Origin: an uncultured Planctomycetaceae bacterium
GTDB taxonomy: Bacteria > Planctomycetota > Planctomycetia > Pirellulales > Pirellulaceae
Assembly (NCBI GenBank): GCA_937967755.1
Contig: CALBTA010000044.1
Span: 1 to 12,070, forward strand
Direction of reading: 5' to 3'
Length of the DNA: 12,070 nucleotides
In this document: one piece after another, positions 1 through 6,443 of the stretch
How positions within the stretch are numbered: position 1 is the first letter of the stretch
Layout: each line of letters opens with the position of its first letter
Notes under the pieces: model-generated
Databases searched by the model: none
The model's input: only the letters and a program-made list of their open reading frames with translations
Told to the model about the DNA's origin: nothing
Program-made: the position numbers and the translations under genes

Positions 1-1
1 C

Positions 2-172
2 GTCGCGAATCGGCCCAAGGTGCAAGTTATTCGCGACGCATCAGGTCACCCTGTGAGCAACCCTTCGCTCCACGAACGCGATCTGGCGATCTACTGCGAC
101 CTTGACATCGTCTCGGTCAACGAAACCGACGTCCGCCCCTTCTTGCAGCCGCAAGCCGAAGCCAAAGTCTAG
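2..172 (+). CDS. 3' end of a gene, possibly an HD-GYP-type protein (partial)
   Basis: An open frame runs in from the left edge without a start codon and ends at TAG 170-172, giving the last 56 residues of a protein. The tail reads RPKVQVIRDASGHPV, then a segment rich in D, L, I and V, and ends PQAEAKV. A pattern of 'RP-x-V-x-V-x-D-x-x-G' followed by a 'dLa' segment is what I recall from the region after the HD-GYP domain in planctomycete cyclic-di-GMP phosphodiesterase-like proteins. No catalytic HD or GYP motif falls inside the window, so that assignment is an inference. The frame itself is credible because it is open throughout with normal high-GC codon use. The next gene on this strand begins about 120 bp further on behind its own predicted promoter, so the two are probably not co-transcribed. 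Confidence 0.5.
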   Translation, partial: VANRPKVQVIRDASGHPVSNPSLHERDLAIYCDLDIVSVNETDVRPFLQPQAEAKV

Positions 173-221
173 AAGCCGGCCTCTGGCTCGGATGTGGAAA
201 GCGCGTTGCGTTGATCGGCCA

Positions 222-250
222 TTGCCAACGGAATCGGCGGAGATTACGAT
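222..250 (+). promoter_or_regulatory. Predicted sigma70-type promoter of the feoA pair
   Basis: TTGCCA at 222-227 matches the -35 consensus TTGACA at five of six positions. TACGAT at 245-250 matches the -10 consensus TATAAT at four of six. The spacer is exactly 17 nt. This predicts a transcription start near 257, just before the Fur-box-like palindrome and 35-55 nt upstream of the possible feoA starts. It is a sequence match only. Confidence 0.45.
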
Positions 251-262
251 GGGCTTCGTCGC

Positions 263-277
263 TGAGAATCGTTCTCA
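263..277. promoter_or_regulatory. Putative Fur box (iron-responsive operator)
   Basis: The 15 bases TGAGAATCGTTCTCA form an inverted repeat (TGAGAA / TTCTCA around TCG). They fit the 7-1-7 Fur core TGATAATNATTATCA with symmetric T-to-G and A-to-C changes, and differ at one position from the common variant TGAGAATCATTCTCA. The site begins about 6 nt after the predicted transcription start and ends 15 nt before the first possible feoA start codon. That position suits iron-dependent repression. The location in front of ferrous-iron uptake genes strengthens the call. Confidence 0.65.
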
Positions 278-292
278 ATACCAGCTCCGCCG

Positions 293-538
293 ATGTCGGT
301 TGTCCACGAAATGATGCCTTTAAATATGCTTTCCGAAGGCCGCGCCGCCAGGGTAAGCGAACTGCTGGGCGATGCTGATCAGATTCAACGCCTGGAGGAA
401 CTGGGGCTGCAGCGCGGGGTGCGGATCGAAATGGTCTGCGCGGGCAGCCCTTGCATCATCCGCCTTGACGGGGCGCGGCTTTGTTTCCGTTGCAGCGATC
501 TGTTAGGAGTGCTCGTCTCGCCTGAGGAGGCGGCATGA
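293..538 (+). CDS. feoA: FeoA family protein, first copy (cysteine-rich)
   Basis: An 81-residue protein with the compact SH3-like FeoA fold. It has the usual pattern of an N-terminal 'L-x-E-G', then R-LEELGLQRGVRIEMV, then a glycine/proline turn and a final beta strand ending in LGVLV. FeoA proteins are small cytoplasmic partners of the FeoB ferrous-iron transporter. This copy has four cysteines (residues 49, 54, 64 and 67), including a CFRC pair, where canonical FeoA has 'P-x-GDP' and 'aLRk' segments. The start is uncertain: ATG at 293, 311, 314 and 326 are all in frame and none has a good Shine-Dalgarno. The stop overlaps the start of the second feoA by 4 bp (ATGA), so the two are translationally coupled. 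A promoter and Fur-like box lie directly upstream. Confidence 0.85.
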   Translation: MSVVHEMMPLNMLSEGRAARVSELLGDADQIQRLEELGLQRGVRIEMVCAGSPCIIRLDGARLCFRCSDLLGVLVSPEEAA

Positions 539-768
539 CATTGGCCGACTTGAAGCGAGGGCAACGCGGAACCGTGCGCGCGATCGGCGATGCCGACGAC
601 CTTACGATGCGGCTGATGGAAATGGGCATCACGCCGGGGTGCGACGTGCAAATGATCGGTTCTGCCCCACTGGGCGACCCGCTGGAATTTGAAGTTCGCG
701 GCTACCGTTTGAGCCTGCGCAAGTCGGAAGCGACGAAGGTTGAGTTGGAAGTTCCCAGCGGCGGTTGA
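535..768 (+). CDS. feoA: FeoA family protein, second copy
   Basis: A 77-residue FeoA protein close to the canonical form: L-x-x-L-x-x-G-x-x-G-x-V near the N-terminus, RLMEMGITPG in the middle, then SAPLGDPLEFEVRGYRLSLRKSEA. The 'APLGDP' and 'SLRKSEA' blocks are the hallmark of FeoA. Unlike the first copy it has a single cysteine. A strong GAGGAGG ribosome-binding site at 524-530 lies 4 nt before the ATG, inside the end of the first feoA. It would be expected to interact with FeoB in ferrous-iron uptake, but no feoB follows: a gene on the opposite strand ends 8 bp after this stop. The pair therefore either works with a FeoB encoded elsewhere or has been separated from it. Confidence 0.9.
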   Translation: MTLADLKRGQRGTVRAIGDADDLTMRLMEMGITPGCDVQMIGSAPLGDPLEFEVRGYRLSLRKSEATKVELEVPSGG

Positions 769-776
769 GGAAGCGG

Positions 777-1547
777 CTATTCCAATTCGCGAATGCGAAG
801 GTTCTTGAACTCGATCGGCGAACCTTCCGATTCCAGGCAGAGGAAACCTTCGGCCGGTTGGCAATTCTGCCCGCCGGAAACCTTTTCGCCGTTAACCCAC
901 AGCCAAACTTCGCCGTCGACCGCACGCACATAGTAGTGATTCCACTCAGGCGTTCCCTTGGTGGTGTTTTTGGATGGGAAACTGCGCGAGCCGTTGGCCG
1001 ACAGCGGCGGGTAAGGTTTCATCCGCGAACCGCCAACCGGGAACACATCGCCATTGGTGGTAAACCAATCCGGGTCCTTGCCGCCGTGGTTCTTGCGCCA
1101 ATTCTCGGCGTAGCCGTGATCGAGAATCTGAATTTCAATCCCGCCGCCGGGAAGCCGACCCGGTTTCAGCCCTTCGAAAACCTTCGCCGGCGCCCAAATG
1201 AACACGCCGGAATTTCCAGCCGACTTCATGTGCCGCCACTCGACGACCAGTTCGAAATTCTTGTACGTCTTCGCGGTCCGGTTGACACCCACGGGGCGGC
1301 CCGTGCAATAGATCACACCATCTTTTTCGCTCCACGTGTCGTCGGCATCGTTGGCGAAATCAAAGTCCGCCAACGTCAGTGCCTTCCAACCTTCGCCCTC
1401 GCCGGTGATCAGTTTCTCTAGCGAATCGGGCGGGGCCTGGTTCTTCGTCGAGGCATCTTCGGCAGACGCGGCCGTGCAAACGACGATAGTCAACAACAGG
1501 GCGAAGCCGCGAGCGACACGGCAGTAGGCTTGGGTGATTTTGTTCAT
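777..1547 (-). CDS. Secreted 3-keto-disaccharide hydrolase domain protein (DUF1080)
   Basis: A 256-residue protein with a Sec signal peptide: basic residues up to about R13, a hydrophobic stretch GFALLLTIVVCTAA, and likely cleavage after ASA near residue 29. The rest is one concanavalin-like DUF1080 (3-keto-disaccharide hydrolase, PF06439) domain. Family marks are W-K-A-L-T-L at 54-59, EWRHMKSAGNSGVFIWAP at about 103-120, GIEIQILDHGY at about 136-146, EWNHYYVRAVDGEVWLWVNG at 201-220, and the closing GFLCLESEGSPIEFKNLRIREL. It probably acts outside the cytoplasmic membrane on sugar derivatives, but the substrate cannot be read from the sequence. It is divergent from a second DUF1080 gene starting 134 bp away, and convergent with feoA (8 bp between stops). 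Confidence 0.9.
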   Translation of the reverse strand: MNKITQAYCRVARGFALLLTIVVCTAASAEDASTKNQAPPDSLEKLITGEGEGWKALTLADFDFANDADDTWSEKDGVIYCTGRPVGVNRTAKTYKNFELVVEWRHMKSAGNSGVFIWAPAKVFEGLKPGRLPGGGIEIQILDHGYAENWRKNHGGKDPDWFTTNGDVFPVGGSRMKPYPPLSANGSRSFPSKNTTKGTPEWNHYYVRAVDGEVWLWVNGEKVSGGQNCQPAEGFLCLESEGSPIEFKNLRIRELE

Positions 1548-1615
1548 GCTTCATAGGGTAATGCTCGCGGCTGGCCGTTGCAAGGATTTTCTGTGATGCC
1601 CCTTGCGACAGCGAG

Positions 1616-1644
1616 TTGCCTGCCCAAGGCGACGCAATTAAAGT
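1616..1644 (+). promoter_or_regulatory. Possible promoter of the plus-strand DUF1080 gene
   Basis: TTGCCT at 1616-1621 and TAAAGT at 1639-1644 each match four of six consensus bases and are separated by 17 nt, about 40 bp before the chosen start codon at 1682. It lies in the 134-bp gap between the divergent DUF1080 genes. This is a weak match with no supporting data. Confidence 0.3.
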
Positions 1645-1681
1645 GACACCTTCGCATCAAATCGTACGAAAGGATCCTGCC

Positions 1682-2452
1682 ATGCTCGCCGAATATGTTC
1701 TCACTCGAAAGATTGCTTTGCTCGCTTTCTTTGTCCTGCTGTCCACGACCTCCGGCGGCTTCGCCAAGGAGTGGAAAAGCGGCATCAAATGGCAGACGCC
1801 GCCGGTGGTTGATCCTGGCGATGCCCAAAAAGCACCGGCTGATGCGATCGTGTTGTTCGACGGAACCAACTGCGACTCTTTTGATAACGGCGACAAGTGC
1901 CAGGTCGCCGACGGAGCGTTCACCATTGGCCCCGGCGGAATCCGTTCCAAGCAGGCCTTCGGCGATATCCAACTGCACTTGGAGTTCGCCACGCCGAGTG
2001 AAGTCAAAGGCAGCGGGCAAGGCCGGGGCAACAGCGGTGTGTTCCTGATGGGCAAGTACGAAGTGCAGATTCTCGATTCATTTGAAAACGAAACTTACGT
2101 CGATGGGCAAGCTGCGGCCGTTTACAAACAAAGCCCTCCGCTCGTCAACGCCAGCCGCGGACCCGGAAAGTGGCAAACCTACGACATCCTCTTCGACGCC
2201 CCCAAGTTCAACGAAGACGGCACCGTGGCCAAGCCGGCCCGCGTGACCGTGTTGCACAACGGCGTGCTGGTGCAGCACGCGCTGGAATTGCAAGGCGGAA
2301 CGTTTTACGATCGCCCGCCGAGCTACACCAAACACCCTGAAAAGCTCCCCTTCAGCATTCAATATCACGGAAACCCGGTCCGCTTCCGCAACATTTGGGT
2401 GCGGGAAATCAATCAACTAGAGAAGACGCTGCCCGAGGAGAAGCAAGAGTAG
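1682..2452 (+). CDS. Secreted 3-keto-disaccharide hydrolase domain protein (DUF1080), second paralogue
   Basis: I chose ATG 1682 because AAGGA lies at 1670-1674 with a 7-nt spacer and because a signal peptide then begins at once (MLAEYVLTRKIALLAFFVLLS, cleavage near GFA-KEW). An in-frame ATG at 1616 would add 22 unlikely residues. The 256-residue product carries a DUF1080 domain: IVLFDGTNCDSF at 56-67, GDIQLHLEFATP at 94-105, GRGNSGVFLMGKYEVQILDS at 114-133, then GKWQTYDILFDAPKF, and the ending PFSIQYHGNPVRFRNIWVRE. The 'RGNSGVFL...YEVQILDS' core is typical of the planctomycete branch. The two divergent DUF1080 proteins are similar in design, but their sequences differ a good deal, so this is old paralogy and not a recent duplication. 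The charged tail ends EEKQE. Confidence 0.9.
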   Translation: MLAEYVLTRKIALLAFFVLLSTTSGGFAKEWKSGIKWQTPPVVDPGDAQKAPADAIVLFDGTNCDSFDNGDKCQVADGAFTIGPGGIRSKQAFGDIQLHLEFATPSEVKGSGQGRGNSGVFLMGKYEVQILDSFENETYVDGQAAAVYKQSPPLVNASRGPGKWQTYDILFDAPKFNEDGTVAKPARVTVLHNGVLVQHALELQGGTFYDRPPSYTKHPEKLPFSIQYHGNPVRFRNIWVREINQLEKTLPEEKQE

Positions 2453-2503
2453 ATCAACTGTCCTCAATTGATCGGTATCGGAAAGCACCAATGTTTGCAA
2501 AAT

Positions 2504-2553
2504 GTACGACGGAGTTGTACTCGGTCGAGGACGCAGTAGAACTGCGTCCTACG
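2504..2553. repeat. Double-hairpin palindromic repeat, copy 1 (possible bidirectional terminator)
   Basis: The segment holds two adjacent hairpins. The first has arms GACGGAGT (2508-2515) and ACTCGGTC (2519-2526), with one mismatch and loop TGT. The second is perfect over 9 bp, AGGACGCAG (2528-2536) against CTGCGTCCT (2542-2550), with loop TAGAA. The outer ends GTACGAC and GTCCTAC are also nearly complementary. It lies between the convergent DUF1080 and ribD genes. A close relative occurs at 4865-4915. No U-tract follows, so a terminator role is only an inference. Confidence 0.7.
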
Positions 2554-2597
2554 ATCTTCCGGCTTGCCGCTTTGCAATAAATATTGCGAAAGCTGAG

Positions 2598-3704
2598 TCA
2601 ACTGATTCTCCCCCGAACATAAACATCACTACCAACCTGTTCCACAGTTAGATCACGAAGCTGCATCGCGTCGGCCATTTGCTCAATCCCTTTCCCGCCG
2701 AAGGGACCAAATGCCGACTGCCCGCCGATCAGCTTCGGGGCGATGAATGCGTGGACTTCATCGATTTCGCCGGCGTCGAAAAAACTGCCCAACAATTCCG
2801 AGCCTCCTTCGACCAAAACGTTCGTCATCCGGCGGCGGCCGAGTTCTTCCAGTAGCTGCGTCCGCAGTTCATCGCGCTGATCGCTTTGGCAGCGCAGCAC
2901 TTCGCAACCGGCTGACTGAAGTGCCGAAACGTTCGCCTCGGGCGCACCCGATCCGGCCACGATCAGCACCGGCGCGTCGCCGGCAGTCGCTGCCAACTTG
3001 CTGGCAGGTGAAAGCTACGCCCCTGATTCGAAAACTACCCGCGTGGCGGTTCGCGGCGGCTTGTTCCCATCGGACAGTCGGGTGGTGAGCAATGGGTCGT
3101 CCGCCGCGGCCGTGCCGCGCCCAACGATGATCGCATCGACTCGGCCGCGAAGCCCGTGACCAATCGCCCGCGACGCTTCGCCCGATATCCATTGGCTGCT
3201 GCCGGTTTTCGAGGCGATCCGCCCGTCGAGTGTCATCGCCCACTTGGCAATCACCCACGGCCGGCCTTGCTCAATGAGTTTCAAGTACGGAGCATTCAAT
3301 TGCCGGGCTTCGTCATCCAGCAGGCCGACGGTAACTTCGATGCCCGCTTCGCGAAGTTGCTTCACTCCGCCGCCAGCAACTTCGGCGAACGAGTCGTGCA
3401 TTGCGATCACCACCCGGGCGACGCCGGCATCGATCAACGCTTGCGTGCAGGGCGGCGTCTTGCCGTGGTGGCAACAAGGTTCCAACGAAACGTAAGCGGT
3501 CGCGCCGCGGGCATCGCCGCCGGCGGCTTGCAGCGCGACGACTTCCGCATGCGGACCGCCGAAGCGCTGGTGCCAGCCTTCACCCACGACGTTTCCATCG
3601 CGGACCAACACGCAACCGACCATCGGGTTCGGCTCAACGAATCCCTCGCCACGGCGGGCCAATGCAATCGCCCGCTGCATTTGTTGTGTGTCGAACGGAT
3701 TCAT
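2598..3704 (-). pseudogene. ribD: Bifunctional riboflavin biosynthesis deaminase/reductase RibD, interrupted by an in-frame TAG
   Basis: RibD deaminates the pyrimidine intermediate made from GTP and then reduces its ribosyl side chain. The N-terminal deaminase (about 1-145) looks complete: zinc and catalytic residues sit in PHAEV (H52, E54) and EPCCHHGKTPPC (C77, C86). The reductase starts near KWAMTLDGRIASKTGSSQWI (154-173), continues through VGRGTAAADDPLLTTR, and in the second part has VLVEGGSELLGSFFDAGE and ends YVRGRIS. TAG at 3015-3017 falls at codon 230, between FESGA and LSPASKLAA. Both sides are in the same frame, so this is a single stop codon and no frameshift. Without it the protein would be 368 residues, normal for RibD. 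An intact deaminase with a cut reductase, suppression, or a sequence error are all possible. The start overlaps the sigma factor stop (ATGA). Confidence 0.85.
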
Positions 3705-4354
3705 CGCGAAGACAAATACAAAGACGCCCGCTTCAATGCCTCGCGCATTTTTTTCTTCGCGCGGTCGAGCAGCCCTCGGATTGCGCCGGGCGTGCGGTTC
3801 ATTTCGTGGGCAGTTTCTTCCAGCGACCGGCCATCGAAGTAGCGCAGCTGAATCGCCTGGCGGTATTCCTCAGGCAAGCCGGCCAGCGCGACGTTGATCG
3901 CGCCGATCGCTTCACGGCGGGCAAGCGACTTGCTCGGCGAGTGGCCGCGGCCGGCGATCATTTCAATGAACTCGCCCGTCGGCTCGCCTTCTCGCCCATC
4001 ACCAACACCGACGCGACGCACGTCGCCACCCCGCTTCTTACGGCCTTGCCTTCGAATGGCATCGCGCAGGCGGTTCTCGGCAATCGCGGCCATCCAACTC
4101 AACACGCCGTGGTCTTCCACATCGTCGCGGACGTTGAACTTGCCGATGTCGCGAAATACCTGCGCGAACGTCTGCTGCACAATGTCTTCCGCCCCCAGTG
4201 TTCCCTGCAGCGCCTGCGGCATTCGCGGAGCAACGCGGGCCAACAGCGGCTCGTAACAATCCAACAACAACCGCTCCAGCGCAGCCCGATCGCCGTCGAT
4301 GGCTTGTTGAACGAGTTCGCGGGAAGCAGGCATGCCGTTTATTGTAGCACACAT
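3701..4354 (-). CDS. ECF-type RNA polymerase sigma-70 family factor
   Basis: A 217-residue ECF sigma factor that directs RNA polymerase to a target promoter set. Region 2 holds YEPLLARVAPRMPQ, AEDIVQQTFAQVFRD and WMAAIAENRLRDAIRRQGR. After a basic and acidic linker, region 4 holds LAGLPEEYRQAIQLRYFDG, then SLEETAHEMNRTPGAIRGLL, a helix-turn-helix, and DRAKKKMREAL. The linker between the regions is longer than in minimal ECF factors, as I expect of planctomycete subfamilies. I chose ATG 4352-4354 because GGGAG (4361-4365) lies 6 nt upstream. An ATG seven codons later is also possible, and a further upstream reading begins at 4408. No anti-sigma gene is adjacent. Its stop overlaps the ribD start by 4 bp, so ribD translation depends on it. 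Confidence 0.9.
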   Translation of the reverse strand: MCATINGMPASRELVQQAIDGDRAALERLLLDCYEPLLARVAPRMPQALQGTLGAEDIVQQTFAQVFRDIGKFNVRDDVEDHGVLSWMAAIAENRLRDAIRRQGRKKRGGDVRRVGVGDGREGEPTGEFIEMIAGRGHSPSKSLARREAIGAINVALAGLPEEYRQAIQLRYFDGRSLEETAHEMNRTPGAIRGLLDRAKKKMREALKRASLYLSSR

Positions 4355-4360
4355 GCAAGT

Positions 4361-4365
4361 CTCCC
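4361..4365 (-). promoter_or_regulatory. Ribosome-binding site that sets the sigma factor start
   Basis: On the minus strand GGGAG lies 6 nt before ATG 4354-4352. The alternative starts at 4408 and 4333 have no comparable site, so this decides the start. Confidence 0.5.
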
Positions 4366-4422
4366 TCTCCTGCCGCGGGAGGCCCGAAACTGGTGCGCAG
4401 CAACTCAAGATACGCAGATGTG

Positions 4423-4737
4423 TTACTCGTCTGCAATTTCGAGCGGTGGGTCCGATTGTTTGACGATTTCGCCTTGGGGGTCCATGACGCCGACGCGGTT
4501 GCGTTTGGTCTTTTTGAGGGCTTCTGTCAAGCCTTCCTTGTTGGTGACCGCGACGAACGCTGGGCCTTCGACGTCGAGCAAACTTTTCACCCCGGCCGAA
4601 AGCGTGGCGGTGGTTTCGACCTCGATGGTCACGTCGGACGTTTGGATGTCCGGCTGCCCATCGGTGCCAGGGGTGGTGTTGAAGCGGCGCGCGAGACGGT
4701 TCACCGTCGCGGTATGCGCCTTGTTCTTGACGCCCAT
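4423..4737 (-). CDS. Small conserved-looking protein of unknown function
   Basis: I do not recognise a named family with confidence. From ATG 4737 the product has 104 residues. A TTG start at 4806 would add 23 poorly structured residues, so I prefer the ATG, although neither has a clear Shine-Dalgarno. Blocks look conserved: TVNRLARRFN, PDIQTSDVTIEVETTATL (29-46), GPAFVAVTNKEGLTEALKKT (58-77) and RVGVMDPQGEIVK (81-93). The alternation of 'PDI-x6-IEVET' and short beta strands recalls the core of PD-(D/E)XK nuclease-like folds, but the usual lysine is absent, so this is only a suggestion. There is no signal peptide or membrane segment. It lies 68 bp upstream of the sigma factor on the same strand and may share its transcript. 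Confidence 0.7.
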   Translation of the reverse strand: MGVKNKAHTATVNRLARRFNTTPGTDGQPDIQTSDVTIEVETTATLSAGVKSLLDVEGPAFVAVTNKEGLTEALKKTKRNRVGVMDPQGEIVKQSDPPLEIADE

Positions 4738-4864
4738 CTGCCCAACTTTTTTCAGAGTTGCCCTGTTGCCCTGCTCATTCGCACGAGCCGTACCGTGTGC
4801 CGGCAAAGCCCATGCGATGGGTAGACTTTAACGTGAACCAATGCCCCGTCAAGCGGTTTCGTCT

Positions 4865-4915
4865 CGTAGGACGGAATTGTATTCCGTCCCCGACGCAGTG
4901 GAACTGCGTCTTACG
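4865..4915. repeat. Double-hairpin palindromic repeat, copy 2
   Basis: Same architecture as the element at 2504-2553. The first hairpin is perfect over 9 bp, GGACGGAAT (4869-4877) against ATTCCGTCC (4881-4889), with loop TGT. The second is GACGCAG (4892-4898) against CTGCGTC (4904-4910), with loop TGGAA. The ends CGTAGGAC (4865-4872) and GTCTTACG (4908-4915) pair with one G-T wobble, so the unit can also close as one stem. It lies 8 bp beyond the sulfatase stop, between two minus-strand genes, where it could end the sulfatase transcript. Confidence 0.75.
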
Positions 4916-4923
4916 TACTGTTG

Positions 4924-6309
4924 TCACTTATTAGCGTCAACAAGTTCGCGGTAGCGCGCGCGATATTGGTCCAACGTCTCGCGGTATTTTTGGTCACTTG
5001 CCAAATTTTTTTCTTCCAACGGGTCGGCCCGCAGATCGTACAGTTCTTCGTGCAGATCGTCGCCGAAATAATAACGACAATACTTCCAACGCATCCCGCG
5101 CACGCCGTCGTTCATGGGAATTCGGCCATGCTTGAACAAGTGCTCGTACAGAAAATCATCGCGCCAAGTGGGCGACTTGCCGGCGGTCAAAGGGGCCAGG
5201 CTGCTGCCTTGCATCGACTGCGGAAGTTCGATGCCGGCGAGATCTAAAATCGTGGGGGCGATATCGACCAGCAACGCCAACTCTTCACGCGATTTGCCGC
5301 GCTGCGTTTTCTCAACCCGCGGATCGAAGATGACCAGCGGCATGCGGATCGACTCTTCGTGCATGAACCACTTGCCGGCCAACCCGCGGTCGCCAAGGTA
5401 GAAGCCGTGATCCGATGTGTAAATGATGACCGTGTTGTCGTACTGGCCATCCTTCTTCAGCCGGGCGACGATCTCTCCGACGATCTCATCGACGCCGGTC
5501 AACAGCCGGTAGTAATCTTTGATGTTCTTCTGATACATCTCTTCGCCGTCGAACCGCCGGTGCCAGCGCACCCGGCCTTCGGATTCTTGCAACGGCTTGG
5601 GTAGCGCGGCGTAATGTTTGTCTGTGGCGGTCGGCTGCGGCGGGATGGTTACTTCGGCGTAAAGATCTTTGTACTTTTCGGCGTGACGAAACTGCCAACC
5701 GTCGCCGTCTTGGCAGTGGGCCGCTTTGAACGCAACGTGCAGGCAGAACGGTTTCTTCGCGCTGGTGTCCTTCGCTTGATAGTCGTCGAAAAACTCCTGC
5801 GTCTGATCGCCGAGGAACCGCGTCATGTGGGCGCGGCCTTTGACGAAGTACTGCCCTTGGCCCGCGAAGCCGCGCCAGTAATCGTACTTGTCAGCCGGCA
5901 TCGTATTCCCGCCGCCGACGCCCCACTTGCCGATAAACCCAAGGTGGTAACCATGTTCCTTAAGCTGCATCGGGAACGAGTTCGCGAATTCTTCAGCCGA
6001 TAGCATTTGCCGAAACGACCAGATGCCGTGCCGCCGTGCGTACTGCCCGTTCAAGATCGTCGCCCGGCTGGTGGCGCAGATGCTGGTGGTGCAGAAGGCG
6101 TTGCGGAACAAGGTACCTTCAGCCGCCAGCGCATCGATGTGGGGGGTCTGGATGATCTCATTCCCCATGCAGCCCAAGGTGTCGAACCGTTGGTCGTCAG
6201 AGACTAGCAGCACGATGTTGGGCGGTTGTTTTTCCGCGGCATTCAGCCCCGAACAGGGCGAAGCGACCACCAGTAGAGATAGACTGAGGGCGAAAAGTGT
6301 TGACTTCAT
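4924..6309 (-). CDS. Exported sulfatase (type I, formylglycine-dependent)
   Basis: A 461-residue type I sulfatase that hydrolyses sulfate esters, most likely on sulfated polysaccharides outside the cytoplasm. The start ATG 6307-6309 is chosen because a signal peptide follows directly (MKSTLFALSLSLLVVASPC, cleavage near NAA-EKQ). Further upstream ATGs would add 44 residues. Metal ligands are D38 and D39 (VSDDQR) and D300-H301 (YTSDHGFYLGDRG). The modification motif is C78-A-T-S-R82 within SICATSRATILNGQYARRHG, where C78 would become formylglycine. K128 (GKWG) and K313 (AGKW) are in the expected places. The C-terminal part carries GVRGMRWKYCRYYFGDD and YDLRADPLEEKNLA, usual for the family. Its genuine activating enzyme is not in this window. 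It is divergent from the SUMF1-fold gene, with 181 bp between starts. Confidence 0.93.
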   Translation of the reverse strand: MKSTLFALSLSLLVVASPCSGLNAAEKQPPNIVLLVSDDQRFDTLGCMGNEIIQTPHIDALAAEGTLFRNAFCTTSICATSRATILNGQYARRHGIWSFRQMLSAEEFANSFPMQLKEHGYHLGFIGKWGVGGGNTMPADKYDYWRGFAGQGQYFVKGRAHMTRFLGDQTQEFFDDYQAKDTSAKKPFCLHVAFKAAHCQDGDGWQFRHAEKYKDLYAEVTIPPQPTATDKHYAALPKPLQESEGRVRWHRRFDGEEMYQKNIKDYYRLLTGVDEIVGEIVARLKKDGQYDNTVIIYTSDHGFYLGDRGLAGKWFMHEESIRMPLVIFDPRVEKTQRGKSREELALLVDIAPTILDLAGIELPQSMQGSSLAPLTAGKSPTWRDDFLYEHLFKHGRIPMNDGVRGMRWKYCRYYFGDDLHEELYDLRADPLEEKNLASDQKYRETLDQYRARYRELVDANK

Positions 6310-6394
6310 GGCGTGGCTTTCAAGCAGTGTGGCGTTTGGACGGGGGATTTCTGACATTGCGGGCATATCGCGCCCCCGCACAGCGGAAGTACAA

Positions 6395-6400
6395 TATAAT
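6395..6400 (+). promoter_or_regulatory. Candidate -10 box of the SUMF1-fold gene
   Basis: A perfect TATAAT at 6395-6400 lies 90 bp before the SUMF1-fold start codon, in the 181-bp gap between divergent genes. I find no convincing -35 hexamer at 16-18 nt upstream, so this is weak. It would give a leader containing the hairpin at 6444-6463. Confidence 0.3.
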
Positions 6401-6443
6401 CGAACGCTTGCAGAGAAACGATATTGCCCTTGGACGCACACAA

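Noticed and set aside
765..1421. A 218-codon plus-strand open frame after feoA, considered as a missing FeoB-like partner
   Set aside because: It has no GTP-binding motif and no membrane segments, and is antisense to the DUF1080 gene.
2598..2996. A separate reductase gene starting at TTG 2996
   Set aside because: There is no ribosome-binding site, and the frame is continuous with the upstream ribD part through the TAG, so it is the rest of one gene.
3000..3020. A frameshift in ribD
   Set aside because: Both halves are in the same frame. Only the single TAG separates them.
3401..4831. A 476-codon plus-strand open frame opposite the sigma factor and ribD
   Set aside because: It is antisense to genes with clear family motifs, is rich in Arg, Ala and Pro as expected of a high-GC shadow frame, and has no recognisable domain.
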